Shown piece after piece: positions 32,801 to 43,400 of a stretch of 64,000 bases of DNA. Origin of the DNA: Ustilaginoidea virens (lineage: Eukaryota; Ascomycota; Sordariomycetes; Hypocreales; Clavicipitaceae). The notes beneath the pieces were generated by a model. That model was not told where the DNA came from and did not search any database. It was given only the letters and a program-made list of their open reading frames with translations. Made by a program: the position numbers and the translations under genes. Position 1 is the stretch's first letter; each line of letters starts with the position of its first letter. The stretch covers positions 744,001-808,000 of the forward strand of contig NC_057316.1 in assembly GCF_000687475.1 (NCBI RefSeq). Direction: 5' to 3'.

Positions 32801-32934
32801 CCTTGTATAAGGGTAGTTAGGGTATTCATCTGGGACTTTATATAGTCCATATCTAGCTGTAGTCGTGCAGTAAGATGAGCTTTAGAGTTGGAATCCAAAG
32901 TGGCCTTATAAGTGGAAGGCCTAGACTGTGCCAT
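29839..32934 (-). CDS. A1 gag-pol polyprotein, internally deleted but open for 1031 codons
   Basis: Copia-type polyprotein. In order: a short gag N-terminus (DMDYIKSQMNTLTTLIQGLV), ATSPT-rich tandem repeats, a basic Asn/Lys stretch, the protease-like ALLYDIGSTYHIVND, the GAG-pre-integrase HVRLGHIGIQLLKKTYANT, then directly YLVYLLKKKVV with no integrase core. RT resumes at motif A (DFIGAFLNSEL), with ALYGLKQAPRKW and the catalytic YIDDCLLVG. RNase H follows (AYSDSDFAGY, LEAESDALLETIREVQW, LYCDNQGSISNSNDPNQHART). ATG is at 32934. No stop interrupts the frame, in contrast to A2 and A3. It cannot supply integrase itself, so any mobility would need help in trans (inference). Confidence 0.85.
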   Translation of the reverse strand: MAQSRPSTYKATLDSNSKAHLTARLQLDMDYIKSQMNTLTTLIQGLVSRQNSNVPTITISKELVEATSPTISGPTNMNSKDPVEAISPTIQPSAITTSKDPVEATSPTIQPSAITTSKDPVEATSPTTINAASTNNSKNNSTNNRKKKQQKKKEQDYNNSSKQQNIESFIIGNYNTQDTNISYSSSSTTISTDISYSAKSGGRTPKDALLYDIGSTYHIVNDKKYFTTFHYFEKDDKPVITTGGSPISPTGWGTARFTVLQGVNPTKWGIIELKNALYIPTLDINIISGVKHYAAKGVLIRNQLWSASRKCIGIFNFEKYGFFLLQKGIDTSLLHQPCSHYTITNSISVEVPSPTNPADYSNPEDTTITPVPTTATSKEPVEATSPTTNQPATTTSEDPVEATSPTTNSPAITTSENPAITTSENPAITTSENPVVATSPTPALIAADTEYQKLLQLAGIWHVRLGHIGIQLLKKTYANTYLVYLLKKKVVTKTTFITFIHQNEGIGPISSGLEGDFHKGQNTGSEGVFSSKEPAILLDDLESIPDPTNSANLTSITSTNAIPDDLESMPDPTNFTSITNATPDDITNTNATVDYLPKSEDFIGAFLNSELSETIYMDIPDGFLEFTESLLTDNKLWSNIQRQRLLTLLKEAGFNPSIKQAILLKKALYGLKQAPRKWQHRLKDLISSEGFLPLASDAAVFYNKQTSTFIVTYIDDCLLVGPNITYINQLKRKFHKVYAIEDRGPASFFLSVQIIRNRKEGLLWLHQAQFIAEVLAKFGLQDTKPQLIPLQLGILNESSGKDLSPTDQSLYQSLTGTIMWLMMMTRPDLAFPTQYLSRFMSKATNVHLNAAKGSFSYLKGTENLAICFTKSNQQPIITAYSDSDFAGYKETSKSTGGFLTTINSGPISWRSKRASLVVLSTLEAESDALLETIREVQWLSNLCKELEIDILRPIPLYCDNQGSISNSNDPNQHARTKHTLLKFRYIREQAQLGLVKITYLPTNSMPADGLTKPLPGPKFTRFRELLGLRAC
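31634..31710 (-). repeat. 24-base coding tandem repeat in A1 (SENPAITT units)
   Basis: Three near-identical copies of ggattttcgctagtcgtaat plus agcg, encoding SENPAITT-type repeats between the protease and GAG-pre-integrase regions. Not seen expanded in A2. Confidence 0.85.
32554..32765 (-). repeat. 57-base coding tandem repeat in A1 replacing the gag core
   Basis: Three-plus copies with starts at about 32555, 32612 and 32669 (57-base period), encoding SKDPVEATSPTIQPSAITT. The unit resembles the SEDPIEVTNPT/EPVEATSPTT linker further down the same polyprotein. Confidence 0.85.
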
Positions 32935-33164
32935 TATAGTGGTTAAAAGTCGTTAAAAATGGTGCCAATAGCTGTAGGAACAGATGAATAACCAGCTAAA
33001 TAGCTGGCAAAATAGTCGAGCAATTAGCTGGACAGCTAGTAAATATAGTGGCTAGTAGCCTACTATAAAAGGTAACCGCAGAATATAGCGGTAGGTCTCA
33101 GTATAAAAGCACAAATGCCGTAGGCGTTGTGCAAGTCCAGAATATAGCGTTAGTATTTAAGGTG

Positions 33165-33290
33165 CTTATGTGGTGCCGTAATATAAAGGTGCCGTAAGTG
33201 CCGTAGGTGCCGTAGGTGCCGTAGGTGCCGTAGGTGACGTAGGTGCTATAGGTGCCGTAATATAAAAGGTGCCGTAAGTGCCGTACCAAA
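33165..33290 (-). repeat. 9-base tandem array (ggtgccgta) in the A1 leader
   Basis: Seven or so copies of ggtgccgta with substitutions, in the untranslated leader between the primer site and the gag start. A2 (about 44968-45075) and A3 (about 56930-57015, reverse) have equivalents with different copy number. Confidence 0.85.
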
Positions 33291-33653
33291 AGTGCTATAA
33301 GTGGAAGAGTATAACAGGTGCCGTATAGTGCAGTAGGTGTCGTGCACTAGGTGCAAAGGTGTTATACAGTGGTATAGTGTGGTAGATATCACACTATAAA
33401 ATCCGTAGGTGCCGTAGGTTACTCCGAAAATAACGTAAGGTTACGCTAAAAGTGCCGTAAGGTTACGCCGTAAGTTGCCGTAGGGGTACGCCGTTGATTG
33501 CCGCAGGGTAATGCCGTAGGTAACAAAGGGTAAGCCAAAGGTGATAAGGGTAAGCCAAGGATACCAAAGGATAGCTATATTAGTAGTACTAATAAGCAAG
33601 AGAGACTAAGGGGTGAACACAAAAGAGGTAGGGTAAAAACAAAGAAGTAAAAA

Positions 33654-33668
33654 CCCGGGCTCATAACC
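33654..33668 (-). other. A1 primer-binding site matching the initiator tRNA-Met anticodon arm
   Basis: In element orientation GGTTATGAGCCCGGG starts right after the 5' LTR. Its complement, CCCGGGCTCATAACC, has the CAT anticodon in the loop context typical of eukaryotic initiator tRNA-Met. Copia of Drosophila and yeast Ty5 use this internal half-tRNA priming. The same 15 bases flank A2 (45457-45471) and A3 (56522-56536). Confidence 0.7.
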
Positions 33669-34390
33669 TATTGCAATTCTCAAGGTCACTATAAAAGCAG
33701 AGCCTTACTAGCTAGCTAGATGGCACAAGACTATCTGCGACCTGTGAACTAATCTTAGTATAAATACTAGATTTTTCACCAAGTCCTAAGACTATACAAG
33801 TGCTATAAAGCAAGGCAAGTGTAAAGGCAAGGCAAATATAAGATAACCAGAAAACGCAGGGAAGGTAAGAAGTTAAGAGGCATATAGTGCATTAACAGAC
33901 TCGATTGTGCTGCCCTTCTACTATCTAGAAAGAAGGGGAAAAGCTATCCTATATATACACGAAGGAGGGGTGGGCCCAGGCATCCAAGGTAGCCAGTAAG
34001 AAAGCTCCCCGTAATGCTTGCTATGCCACGTATATAATACGTCAGCAGCCCCACTATATCCAGCCTTTCCAACCACCCTAACCACCGCACTAGTAATTAG
34101 CCACCACGCTAGTGACTAACCACCACGCTAGTGACTACCCACCACACTAGTGGACTAGCCACCACACTAGTAGGCCCACCACGCTAATTTAGCAATGCCA
34201 CACCTTTTTTAATAAGGCCTACCTTACTTGATATACAGTAAATAATCCACTGAAAATCCTAAGGTAAAAGGCAAAGGCCTAAGGTTGGTAAGACTACCGT
34301 AAGTCCAAGAGGCGGTATAATGGTCAGAAGGTTAGTAGGCCAGTAGGGCATTAGGCCAGCAGCCTAGTAGGCTACTATAGGATTTTAACA
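33669..34390 (-). repeat. A1 5' LTR
   Basis: A 722-base partner of the 29006-29724 LTR, followed by AGTAG, the target duplication. Confidence 0.9.
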
Positions 34391-35175
34391 AGTAGCAATA
34401 CGATCGTTACCTTTAAAAAAGAAAAAGTAAAGTATACTATAGATACGACCTAAGTATGCCCCGCCTTTAGCTAGGAGGCAGAACCTAACCGACGCTTATT
34501 TAGTATTATTATTAAAAGCTTCCCGACCTATTATACTGCGAATACTGCGATAAAAGATATTTAGTCAAATCTTACTAAAGCTAATAGAGAGGGCTTCACT
34601 AGGGTCTCCTTTCGCCGCCCTAGGGGGACCGCAATATAAACGCCCCTAATTATAGGGGTAGACTCTATCGACCTTATAAATAAGCTTTATAAAGCCGGCA
34701 TTATATACTAAGTAGAGATATTCGAAGCCGAACCTTATAATAATGCTATATACCCTCGCTAGTGCTATAATTACTTTAAATTCGGCTATATCGCTATATA
34801 TTGCATAGCGGTAGCTCACTATGGCTAATACGGCTCTAAATGCTACCTAGATAACGATTAAAGCTGCCTAGCTACTATATAGAACTAATGTAAATCCTGC
34901 CTTAACTATCTCAAACTATACCTAGCGTAGTCCTACCTCTATAAAGTAGCAAACGAATAATAAGAAAAAGCTAGAAACTCCTATAGCGATAGACTAAGGC
35001 TCTTCGCCTTATATATAGTATTAGACGCTAATGCTATCCTAATCGCGGACTAGGGCTGCCGCTATATAGCTAGTAGATCTCCTTTATACGAGCCCTCCCC
35101 CTAGAAATAAGGCCGACCGGTTAGAAGTATTAATAGGACCCTTTATATTAGGGCTAATAGTAGTATTACTGCCTT
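34391..35175 (+). mobile_element. LINE (Tad/I-like) piece 2: ORF1 3' part with zinc knuckles
   Basis: Continues the frame of 28291-29005. It reads NTIVTFKKEKVKYTI, then PNRRLFSIIIKSFP, then a cysteine region CYNYFKFGYIAIYC and YGSKCYLDN, which look like CCHC knuckles damaged by Cys-to-Tyr changes (TGC to TAC). This is the ORF1 end of Tad/I-type elements. Interrupted at 35176 by element D1 with its GCCTT duplication. Confidence 0.65.
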
Positions 35176-35518
35176 TGTTGGTGTCACATCAAGGGGTACC
35201 TAGTTATACGTAGGGTTGCGCGCGTGGTATTAAGTACCATAAGGTCACTGGTCAAAGGTATGATTACTTCTTTGATTATGACTGACTAACTAAGAGGAAA
35301 GAAAGGAAGCAAAAGAGTAATTACATAATATGGCCTTTTTGTGCGTGCTATAGTTACATGCTTCGGCGCGGTCGGGCCGGACTGCCCGTATGCCCTACCG
35401 GGCTTAGGGGCATAGGGGCAAAAGTGGCCATATCGTGCGTAATAGGTGTGCGCGGCATATTCGTCGCAATATGCCCAATTGGTGCCCAATTAGGCACCTT
35501 GCAATAGCGATTCCGATA
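35176..35518 (-). repeat. D1 3' LTR
   Basis: TGTTGGTGTCACATC start on the + strand and CCGATA end (from CCGACA). Contains a GC-rich core (gcgcggtcgggccggac). Short frames inside it recur in the other LTR only because the LTR is repeated. Confidence 0.88.
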
Positions 35519-35829
35519 TTAGCAGCTTCTCTTTTTATAGAAGTAAATATCGGAATCGCTAGGATGTAAGGCGCATATATAGAAAGAAAAAGTGCGGCGC
35601 GGTCTCGGTAGGTTGTGCCGCCGATAATGCTATCGCGCCGCGCAGCCGGCATCATACCGTATAGCCGGTATATTGAATATCGCAGCTAAAACAAAGGGGC
35701 AAAAAGGGGCGGCAGTAAATATAGGAAAAACGGCAAATGCAGCATTAAACATAAAGAAATCCACCCACTTGCCATATATACCATCACTAATACCTTCCAA
35801 ACGCAGTTAGATATTAACCGACCTCTTTA
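35519..35829. other. D1 internal 3' untranslated region
   Basis: Between the RNase H end and the 3' LTR. It holds an inverted-repeat-like pair (gcgattccgata at 35507 and tatcggaatcgc at 35552). No coding sequence seen. Confidence 0.4.
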
Positions 35830-38814
35830 CCCACCCTTCTATATATATAATAGCCTTGTTTTGGTCGACGAAGGTCTTAAGGGCTTTATTAGGCGTTCCC
35901 TTAGTTATTGCGTCAGCGAGATTATTATTCTTATTGATCTAATAGATCTTATAAATCTCCTGGCGCTCGTATGACTATCGTAGGGCTATAATATCTATTA
36001 TAAGCCTCTTTTCCTTAGTAGTGCCTAGCTTGACTAGGCATTCGTATAGCGAAAACGAATCCGTACATATAACTATAGGGATCTTTAGCAGTCCCAGCCT
36101 GCTGGTAATTATGTTAAGGGTCGTGCCTATTGTATATACGATATCGACCCCTTGCACTATGCTATACAGCTCCGAAGCGAGTGTGCTATATATTACTCGC
36201 TTGCTCTTTGTAGAGCTATAAGTAATGATATTACCGGTCAGCTGGAAGGCGTTATTCGCAGTATCTGCCTTATTCCCTAGCATAATCATATAACCAATCT
36301 GGGAGCTTAAATCTTTATTGTTGGCAAAGGATCCGTTAATAAATATAAAGATCTTAGCTGTGGTAAGGGCCAAATTGATGTACCGTAAGCTACGATCTTA
36401 GTTATCGCGCTGCTATTAAAGGCGCTTATTTAACCTCGCGATATCCTTAGGGTTAGGCTGTTAATATTGTGCCGCGATGGATAGGTCGAAAGACGCCTTA
36501 GGCTGGCAGACCGTAGCTATATAAGCACCGCGAGCGCGTTATTCGATATAATTATATTAGGCCGTAGGCGTATTCTTGTCGATAGTCGCGATCTTCTTAC
36601 TTTGACCTTTCTAGCGTAATATTATACTATTAGCATTAGCCGTTAGCATACACCCGTTAAATATTAAGGGCACGGTTGGTAATAGCTTCGTCTTAGGCTT
36701 GGCGTTAAAGCCTGCCTTAGTGAGCTCTAATTCTTCCTATTAGAAGAAGGTATTGTCACTTAGGCCGAGGGTATCATTAGTCTGCATTCCTACGATACCG
36801 AAGCATATAGTATTGCCAATACGGTTAGTATCATTAGTGCGGTTATTACCGGCGGATATCAGTAAATAGGGGTTATAGGTTGAAGTAGTTATGCCTAACT
36901 TCTTATGATGGTGCCGGAAGTATATCGCCTACTAGTGGGTGCCTGCCTTAGCTATTCCGTATAGTGGCTTTACTACTTCTATGATAGTGTTATTAGGGTA
37001 TTGGTGGGCTATTTACTTGGGTAGCTTGGCAATAATCGATCGATTAAGGGTAGTTGATGACTATATATAAGCCTGTGTGATGTCCTATATCTAAAGAAAT
37101 AGGCTGTGGGAGCGTTATAATGAAGGGGCTATTGATATAAGTAACTGTTAATTAGCCTATTAGATTGTAGGGGACTAAGTCAATATTAATCGCTTTTTAT
37201 TATTATTATACCCTTGAATAATAAGCCTAGACTTCTCGTACGGTATATCTGTGCCTTTGCCTTTAATTTCTCGTACTATACGTAAGTTAAATAGGCATTA
37301 GGCTTTATATTGATCGATATCAAAGGTAATAAATCGGAATATATTATAGGCTTATAATGCTTTAATCTCTATACGGTCCGACTGCTTAAAAGGGTCTCTA
37401 GGGGTTGTAATCTTGCCTTCCCGGCATAATTAGCTAGTAAGCTGTAGGTTAGCTTACTCTTTAGCAGTTAGGAAAGAGGCATTAATAATAGTATTAGAAG
37501 CGATAGTATTAACGAGAGCCTCTTCTTAGTCCTTATTGATTATAATATCGGATACCACCCTTACTGGTGATACTAGCCTAACTTAATCAGGGCTAGTGGC
37601 TGGCGATAGATATGTCGCGGCTGTAGGTGCGGCTGTAGCTGGTATCCTGACTTCTATCCTACCGGGACAGGCCGGGCCTTCGGCATAGACAATATCTTCG
37701 GGATCGTCTATATCGGGGTCGTGGTTATAGGGTTTGATAACCGTTAACCGGAACTTAACGGGGCTATATAGTATCTATACGATATAGGTCTCACCTTCGA
37801 GGCTGATTAGCCGGTATAGCCTATGCTATCCACCCTTTTCTCTCTATACCCATACATCGGACTATAGGGGTAGTTAGTGGATAAGCTATATATTTAGGCC
37901 GTTCTATTAGGTGAGGGCATTACGAACCTATCGCTTAGCGAGGTATTTCCTAGATTCGTTAGTAGCCTTTCGTAATATTAAGGCATATTGTGATACTAAT
38001 AGGCTAGGGGGTAAGTCATCCGTGAGTTGGGGATACACTCTAAAGACTAATAATATGGGTATGAGGCCGTTAGGCCCAGCAGAATTATTAACGGCTTTAA
38101 TAGCTAGCTATAGTTTTTATTCCCTTGTTAATAGGTCGCCTATTTCTTCATTAACGATGGTATAGGCTTTGCGTAATAGGGCGTGGTATTTCTCGACTTT
38201 ACTAATGCTATGGTGGGCTTCGACGGGGATTTTATCTATATTAATAGAGAAAAGCTGGGTATTATGACGGAATTTAGTAGAGGCGAAGTTTAGACCGGTA
38301 TTATAAATTATCCAATCCGGCGGGCTGAGGTATATATCGATCTAGTATTCCTTAAGGGTATTTTAAACGTCTCGGGCCTTCTGTCTTTATGGATTAAGGA
38401 ATCTGGCTGCCTAGAAGCTTGTCGCGGCATTTATAATGTGTAATACCGGCCGATTATTAATATAAAGGATGTCAACGATAATCTTATAGTTGAATTGGCT
38501 AGTATCGTCATCCTTAAGTGTGAATTTAAATCGGCTGGGTGCTTTTGCGTTTATTTAGCATTGATGATATATATAGGTGATCCTCTTGATGATGTTGCGG
38601 TCAATATTATTATTATATCCGGCCTATTAAAGTAATTTGGTAAGTCTATTGATAGAGGGGTGCCCGAATCGACGATAAAGCTAATAGATTTCCTATGATG
38701 AGAGGTAGAAGGTAGTAGTATCTATGGCATTGAGAGTCTACTATAGATGTCCCTATTTCCTGATAATTGGAACCTTAATATCCCCTTTAATAAGCAAGTT
38801 ATTAATATTATCTA
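35830..38814 (-). pseudogene. D1 pol remnant: integrase, RT and RNase H
   Basis: Decayed Copia polyprotein 3' half. The best preserved part is a 132-codon open stretch (35975-36373) of RNase H type: IFINGSFANNKDLSSQIGYM, then TYSSTKSKRVIYSTLASELY, then CTDSFSLYECLVKLGTTKEK. The acidic residues expected of RNase H are partly changed (Asp to Asn in FINGSF). Upstream, in the minus direction, a linker and integrase region can be matched with D2 63000-63540. Stops are dense and no protein is expected. Confidence 0.7.
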
Positions 38815-39582
38815 TATTGCAATTCTCAAGGTCATTATAAAAGCAGAGCCTTACTAGCTAGCTAGATGGCACAAAACTGTCTGCGACCTGTGAACTAATC
38901 TTAGTATAAATACTAGATTTTTCACCAAGTCCTAAGACTATACAAGTGCTATAAAGCAGGGCAAGTGTAAAGGCAAGGCAAATATAAGATAACCAGAAAA
39001 CGCAGGGAAGGTGGAAGTTAAGAGGCATGTAGTGCATTAACAGACTCGATTGTGCTACCCTTCTGCTATCTAGAAAGAAGGGGGAAAGCTATCCTATATA
39101 TACACGAAGGAGGGGTGGGCCCAGGCATCCAGGGAAGCCAGTAAGAGGGCTCCCCATAATGCTCGCTATGATACGTCAGCAACCCCGCTATATCCGACCT
39201 TTCCAACCACCCTAACCACCGCACTAGTAATTAGTCACCGCACTAGTAACTAGCCACCACGCTAGTGACTAACCACCACACTAGTGGACTAGCCACCACG
39301 CTAGTAGGCCACCACGCTAATTTAGCAATGCCACACCACGCTAGTAGGCCGCCACCACGCTAGTAGGCAACCACGCTAATTTAGCAATGCCACACTTTTT
39401 CAACAAGGCCTACCTTACTTAATATACAGTAAATAATCCACTGAAAATCCTTAAGGTAAAAGGCAAAAGCCTAAGGTTAGTAAGACTACCGTAAGTCTAA
39501 GAGGCGGTATAAGGGCCAGAAGGTCAGTAGGCCAGTAGGGCATTAGGCCAGCAGCCTAGTAGGCTACTATAGGATTTTAACA
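38815..39582 (-). repeat. A2 3' LTR
   Basis: Like the other A LTRs but with an extra duplicated block (CACGCTAATTTAGCAATGCC twice, about 39316-39392). Confidence 0.9.
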
Positions 39583-42500
39583 CCCCCTCTGATTAGCTAC
39601 TGTAGTAGCAAGCTAATCGTGTAAAGGATAGGGAAAGAAAATGCAGTAAAAGTGCTAAGGAAAAACATAGGAAAAACCTTAGTAAGTTAGTATAAGTTAG
39701 CAGGCCCTAAGGCCTAGTAACTCGCGGAACCTAGTAAATTTAGGGCCCGGCAGTGGCTTAGTAAGACCGTCAGCAGGCATACTATTAGTAGGTAAATAGG
39801 TAATTTTAACCAAGCCCAGCTGGGCTTACTCCCTAATATACCGGAATTTTAATAGCGTATGCTTAGTGCGAGCGTGCTGATTAGGGTCGTTAGAATTCGA
39901 AATGGAGCCCTAGTTATCGCAGTATAGCGGTATAGGGCGTAAAATATCAATTTCCAGCTCCTTGCAAAGGTTAGAAAGCCACTATACCTCACGGATAGTC
40001 TCAAGTAATGCATCAGATTCAGCTTCTAAAGTAGATAGCACTACTAAAGAGGCTCGCTTAGAACGCCAGCTAATAGGACCACTATTAATAGTAGTAAGGA
40101 AGCCTCCAGTAGATTTAGAGGTTTCTTTACAGCCAGCAAAATCGCTATTAGAATAAGCGGTTATAATAGGCTGTTGGTTGCTTTTAGTAGTACTAAAGCA
40201 AATAGCTAGGTTCTCAGTGCCTTTAAGGTAGCTAAAGCTGCCTTTCGCAGCATTTAGATGCACATTAGTTGCCTTAGATATAAACCGAGAAAGGTATTAG
40301 GTAGGGAATGCTAAGTCGGGTCTAGTCATCATTATAAGCCACATTATAGTGCCAGTAAGGCTCTAATAAAGGCTCTAATCAGTAGGGCTAAGGTCTTTTC
40401 CACTAGATTCATTAAGAATTCCTAATTGAAGTGGAATAAGCTGAGGTTTAGTATCCTGTAAGCCGAATTTAGCTAGGACCTCTGCTATAAATTAGGCTTG
40501 GTGTAGCTATAATAGACCTTCCTTCCTATTTCGTATAATCTATACGCCTAGGAAGAAGGAAGCCAGACCGCGGTCTTCTATAGCATAGACCTTATGAAAT
40601 TTCCTTTTTAGCTGGTTAATATAATTTATATTTAGACCAACTAATAGGCAATCGTCAACATAGGTGACGATAAAGGTGCTAGTTTGCTTATTATAAAAGA
40701 CGGCAGCATCAGAAGCTAAAGGTAAAAAACCTTCACTAGAAATCAGGTCTTTTAGCCGGTATTGCCATTCGCGGGGTGCTTATTTTAGCCCGTATAGGGC
40801 CTTCTTTAGCAAGATAGCTTACTTAACAGAAGGGTCGAATCCAGCTTCTTTAAGCAAAATTAGTAGCCATTAGCGCTATATATTAGACTAAAGCTTGCTA
40901 TCAGTTAGTAATAAGCTCTCTATAAATTCAAGGAATCCGTCAGGGATATCCATATAAATGGTCTCAGAAAGTTCGCTATTTAGGAAGGCGCCTATAAAGT
41001 CGATTTGCTCTATCTCCCAGTTATTACTAGCAGCCAAAGCTAGTATAACCCTCCAGGTAGGTAGGATAGAGGTAGAAGCATAAGTATACTGAAAGTCCTT
41101 TCCTTCGACTTGCATAAAGCCCTTGACAACTAATCTAGCCTTATATTTTATAGGCTGATTATTAGCATCCTTTTTAACCCGAAAAATAGGCTTATTGCGT
41201 ATAATTTTCCTATCAATAGGAACGCTAGACTTAGGAATAAACTGGAAAACTTTAGTATCCAAAAGCTGCTTGAATTCTTTAAATAGTGCCTTTATCTAAA
41301 GGTCTTTTTCTTTTTTAGGGCATCGTAGCACATCCTTCCAGCTATTAGGCGTACTATTAGGGGCCTTTTTAGCTAGCTTACGCTTAGCTGCATAGCAGGA
41401 ATCCCATATTAGGTGATATAAATCATAATTAGGGAATAAGTCGGTAGGGCTAGTAGGGTTAGCAGGGCTAGCAGGGCCAACAGGGCCAACAGGGCCAGTA
41501 GGGCCAACAGGGCCAGCAGGGCCAACAGGGCCAGTAGGGCTAGTAAGGTCGGCAGGAGTAAGGCTAGTAAGGATATCTATAAGGTCATCCTTTGCAGTAG
41601 CCGGGGACTGTAGTATAGTACCTTCTGACTTAGGAAGGTAATCCACGGTGGCATTAGTGTTAGTAATATCATCCGGGGTAGCATTAGTATTAGTAACGCT
41701 GGTAAAATTAGTAGGGTCCGGCATGCTTTGCAGGTCATCCGGTATAACACTAGTATTAGTAATGTTAGTAAGGTTAGTAGGGTCTGGCATGCTTTTAAGG
41801 TCATCCAATAAAATAGCAGGTTCTCTGCTAGATACCCCCTCTGAACCTGTATTTTGCCCTCTATGAAAGTCTCCTTCTAGGCCACTAGAAATAGGGCCTA
41901 TACCTTCATTTTGGTGAATAAAGGTAATAAAAGTTGTTTTAGTAACAACCTTCTTCTTTAGAAGGTAGACTAGGTAAGTATTATTACCTAGAGTAGTAAG
42001 GAGCCTACCAGGCTCGGTATGGGGCGCTAATTTGCGGCTTTTTACACGCTTTTCGTGTGGTATAAGCACTTCAATAGCTGCTCCAATGGCCCTAAGGTTA
42101 ATAAGATCAGGGTAGTGCTCCGGCGTAATATGGTCATAATCCTTTAATAGCTCCTGATAGGGGCTAGAAGGTCTATTAGTAACAGCTGTTATATTTACTA
42201 GTATAATAATGCTAGTAATTACAGTAGACCAGAGGTTAGATGGAAGCCTTGACCAGGCTATAGTAGCACGTAGCCTATCAGCTATAACCCTAATGGACCG
42301 CTCAGCTAGGCCGTTTTATTCGTGAATATAAGGGCAAGAGGTATTAAAAGCTATACCCTGTTTAATAAGCTAATCACTAAGCATTTTGTTGATTTCATTT
42401 CCACCATTATAGTGGAATTCAACAGGCGTTTTACTATATCTGACCTGTAGGCTCTGTATAAAGCTCTGTAATGCTTTAAAAACAATAGTGCCTTCCCTAT

Positions 42501-43400
42501 TAGGCAGCAAGTAAAGCCAGCGGAATCGGGATTTTCTGTCCACTAATATAAGGGCAATAGGTCGTTTGTTATATGGCATAGGTGATATAGCAAAAGTATT
42601 ACCTTCTATAATATCTAGGCATTTAGCTGGATTAGGTATCGTATCTTTAGAAGGTCTTCTAACCTTTTTAGCCTGTATATAGGCTAGATAGCGAAAATCA
42701 GCATCTTTAACCTTATTAAGGTTAGGTAGACTAGGGGTATTAGCATAGGTCTTTTTAAGCAGCTGAATACCTATATGCCCTAGCCGTACATGCCAAATGC
42801 CGGCTAATTGTAATAGCTTCTGATATTCTGTATCAGCAGCTATAGGGGCAGGAGTAGGGTTAGTAACCTCTATAGGGTCTTCGCTAGTCGTAATAGCGGA
42901 AGGTTGGGTAGTAGGGCTAGTAGCCTCTACAGGTTCCTTATTAGTCGCAGTAGTAGGAACGGGGGTAATAGTGGTTTCCTCAGGATCACTATAATCAGCA
43001 GGGTTAGTAGGGCTGGGGACCTCTACTACTATACTATTAGTATAGTGGCTGTAAGGTTGATGCAGTAGTGGTGTGTCTATTCCTTTCTGTGGAAGGAAAA
43101 AGCCGTATTTTTCGAAGTTAAAAATGCCGATGCATTTACGGCTTGCTGACCAAAGCTGATTTTTAATTAGTACCCCTTTAGCGGCATAGTGCTTTATACC
43201 GCTAATGATGTTAATATCCAAGGCAGGAATATATAGTGCATTCTTGAGCTCTATAATACCCCATTTGGTAGGATTAACGCCCTGTAGTATAGTAAATCGT
43301 GCTGTGCCCCAACCAGTAGGGGAAATAGGGCCACCACTAGTAGTAATTACCGGCTTATCATCCTTCTTAAAATGGTGAAAAGTGGTGAAATGCTTCTTAT
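39583..43400 (-). pseudogene. A2 pol remnant: protease, integrase, RT and RNase H
   Basis: Full domain order with RIP-type stops. Readable open pieces are: protease/GAG-pre-integrase/integrase (42370-43221; WHVRLGHIGIQLLKKTYANT, IALILVDRKSRFRWLYLLPN with the first catalytic Asp), linker with GPVGP repeats (41296-42069), RT fingers (40888-41262; KYKARLVVKGFMQVEGKDF, then QIDFIGAFLNSEL) and RNase H (39982-40263). An example of damage is at 40361-40379, where CAG codons present in A1 (30497-30515) are TAG. Not expected to make a functional protein. Confidence 0.8.
41455..41545 (-). repeat. Collagen-like GPVGP/GPAGP coding repeat in A2
   Basis: A 9- or 18-base periodic gggccaacagggccagcag array encoding (G-P-x)n between integrase and RT. 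Absent from A1 because of its second deletion. Confidence 0.85.

Larger units (their letters stand above)
29006..34390 (-). mobile_element. Copia family A element A1: complete ends, internally deleted
   Basis: A 5385-base LTR retrotransposon on the minus strand. LTRs are 29006-29724 and 33669-34390; a perfect target duplication AGTAG is at 29001-29005 and 34391-34395. Next to the 5' LTR is a primer site (33654-33668) and next to the 3' LTR a purine tract (29725-29732 complement, AGAGGGGG). One open frame of 1031 codons fills most of the interior. Compared with copy A2 it has lost most of the gag core, the integrase core and the RT N-terminus. The element broke the LINE ORF1. LTRs differ at only a modest number of positions by eye, so the insertion is not ancient. 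Confidence 0.92.

Noticed and set aside
32443..32845. Plus-strand frames with repeated ASSLYRVLASRNSRRLD or STGSLLVVIAEG
   Set aside because: Antisense frames of the 57-base coding repeat of A1.
33165..33290. CRISPR-like regular repeats in the family A leader and LTR
   Set aside because: The units are contiguous tandem copies without unique spacers, and the genome is eukaryotic.
35286..35655. Minus-strand frames in the D LTR (MGTNWAYCDEYAAHTYYARY)
   Set aside because: They recur at 49773-49976 only because the LTR is repeated; no domain.
37911..38165. 84-codon plus-strand frame also found inverted at 63166-63420
   Set aside because: Antisense to the D integrase region; conserved because the element is repeated.
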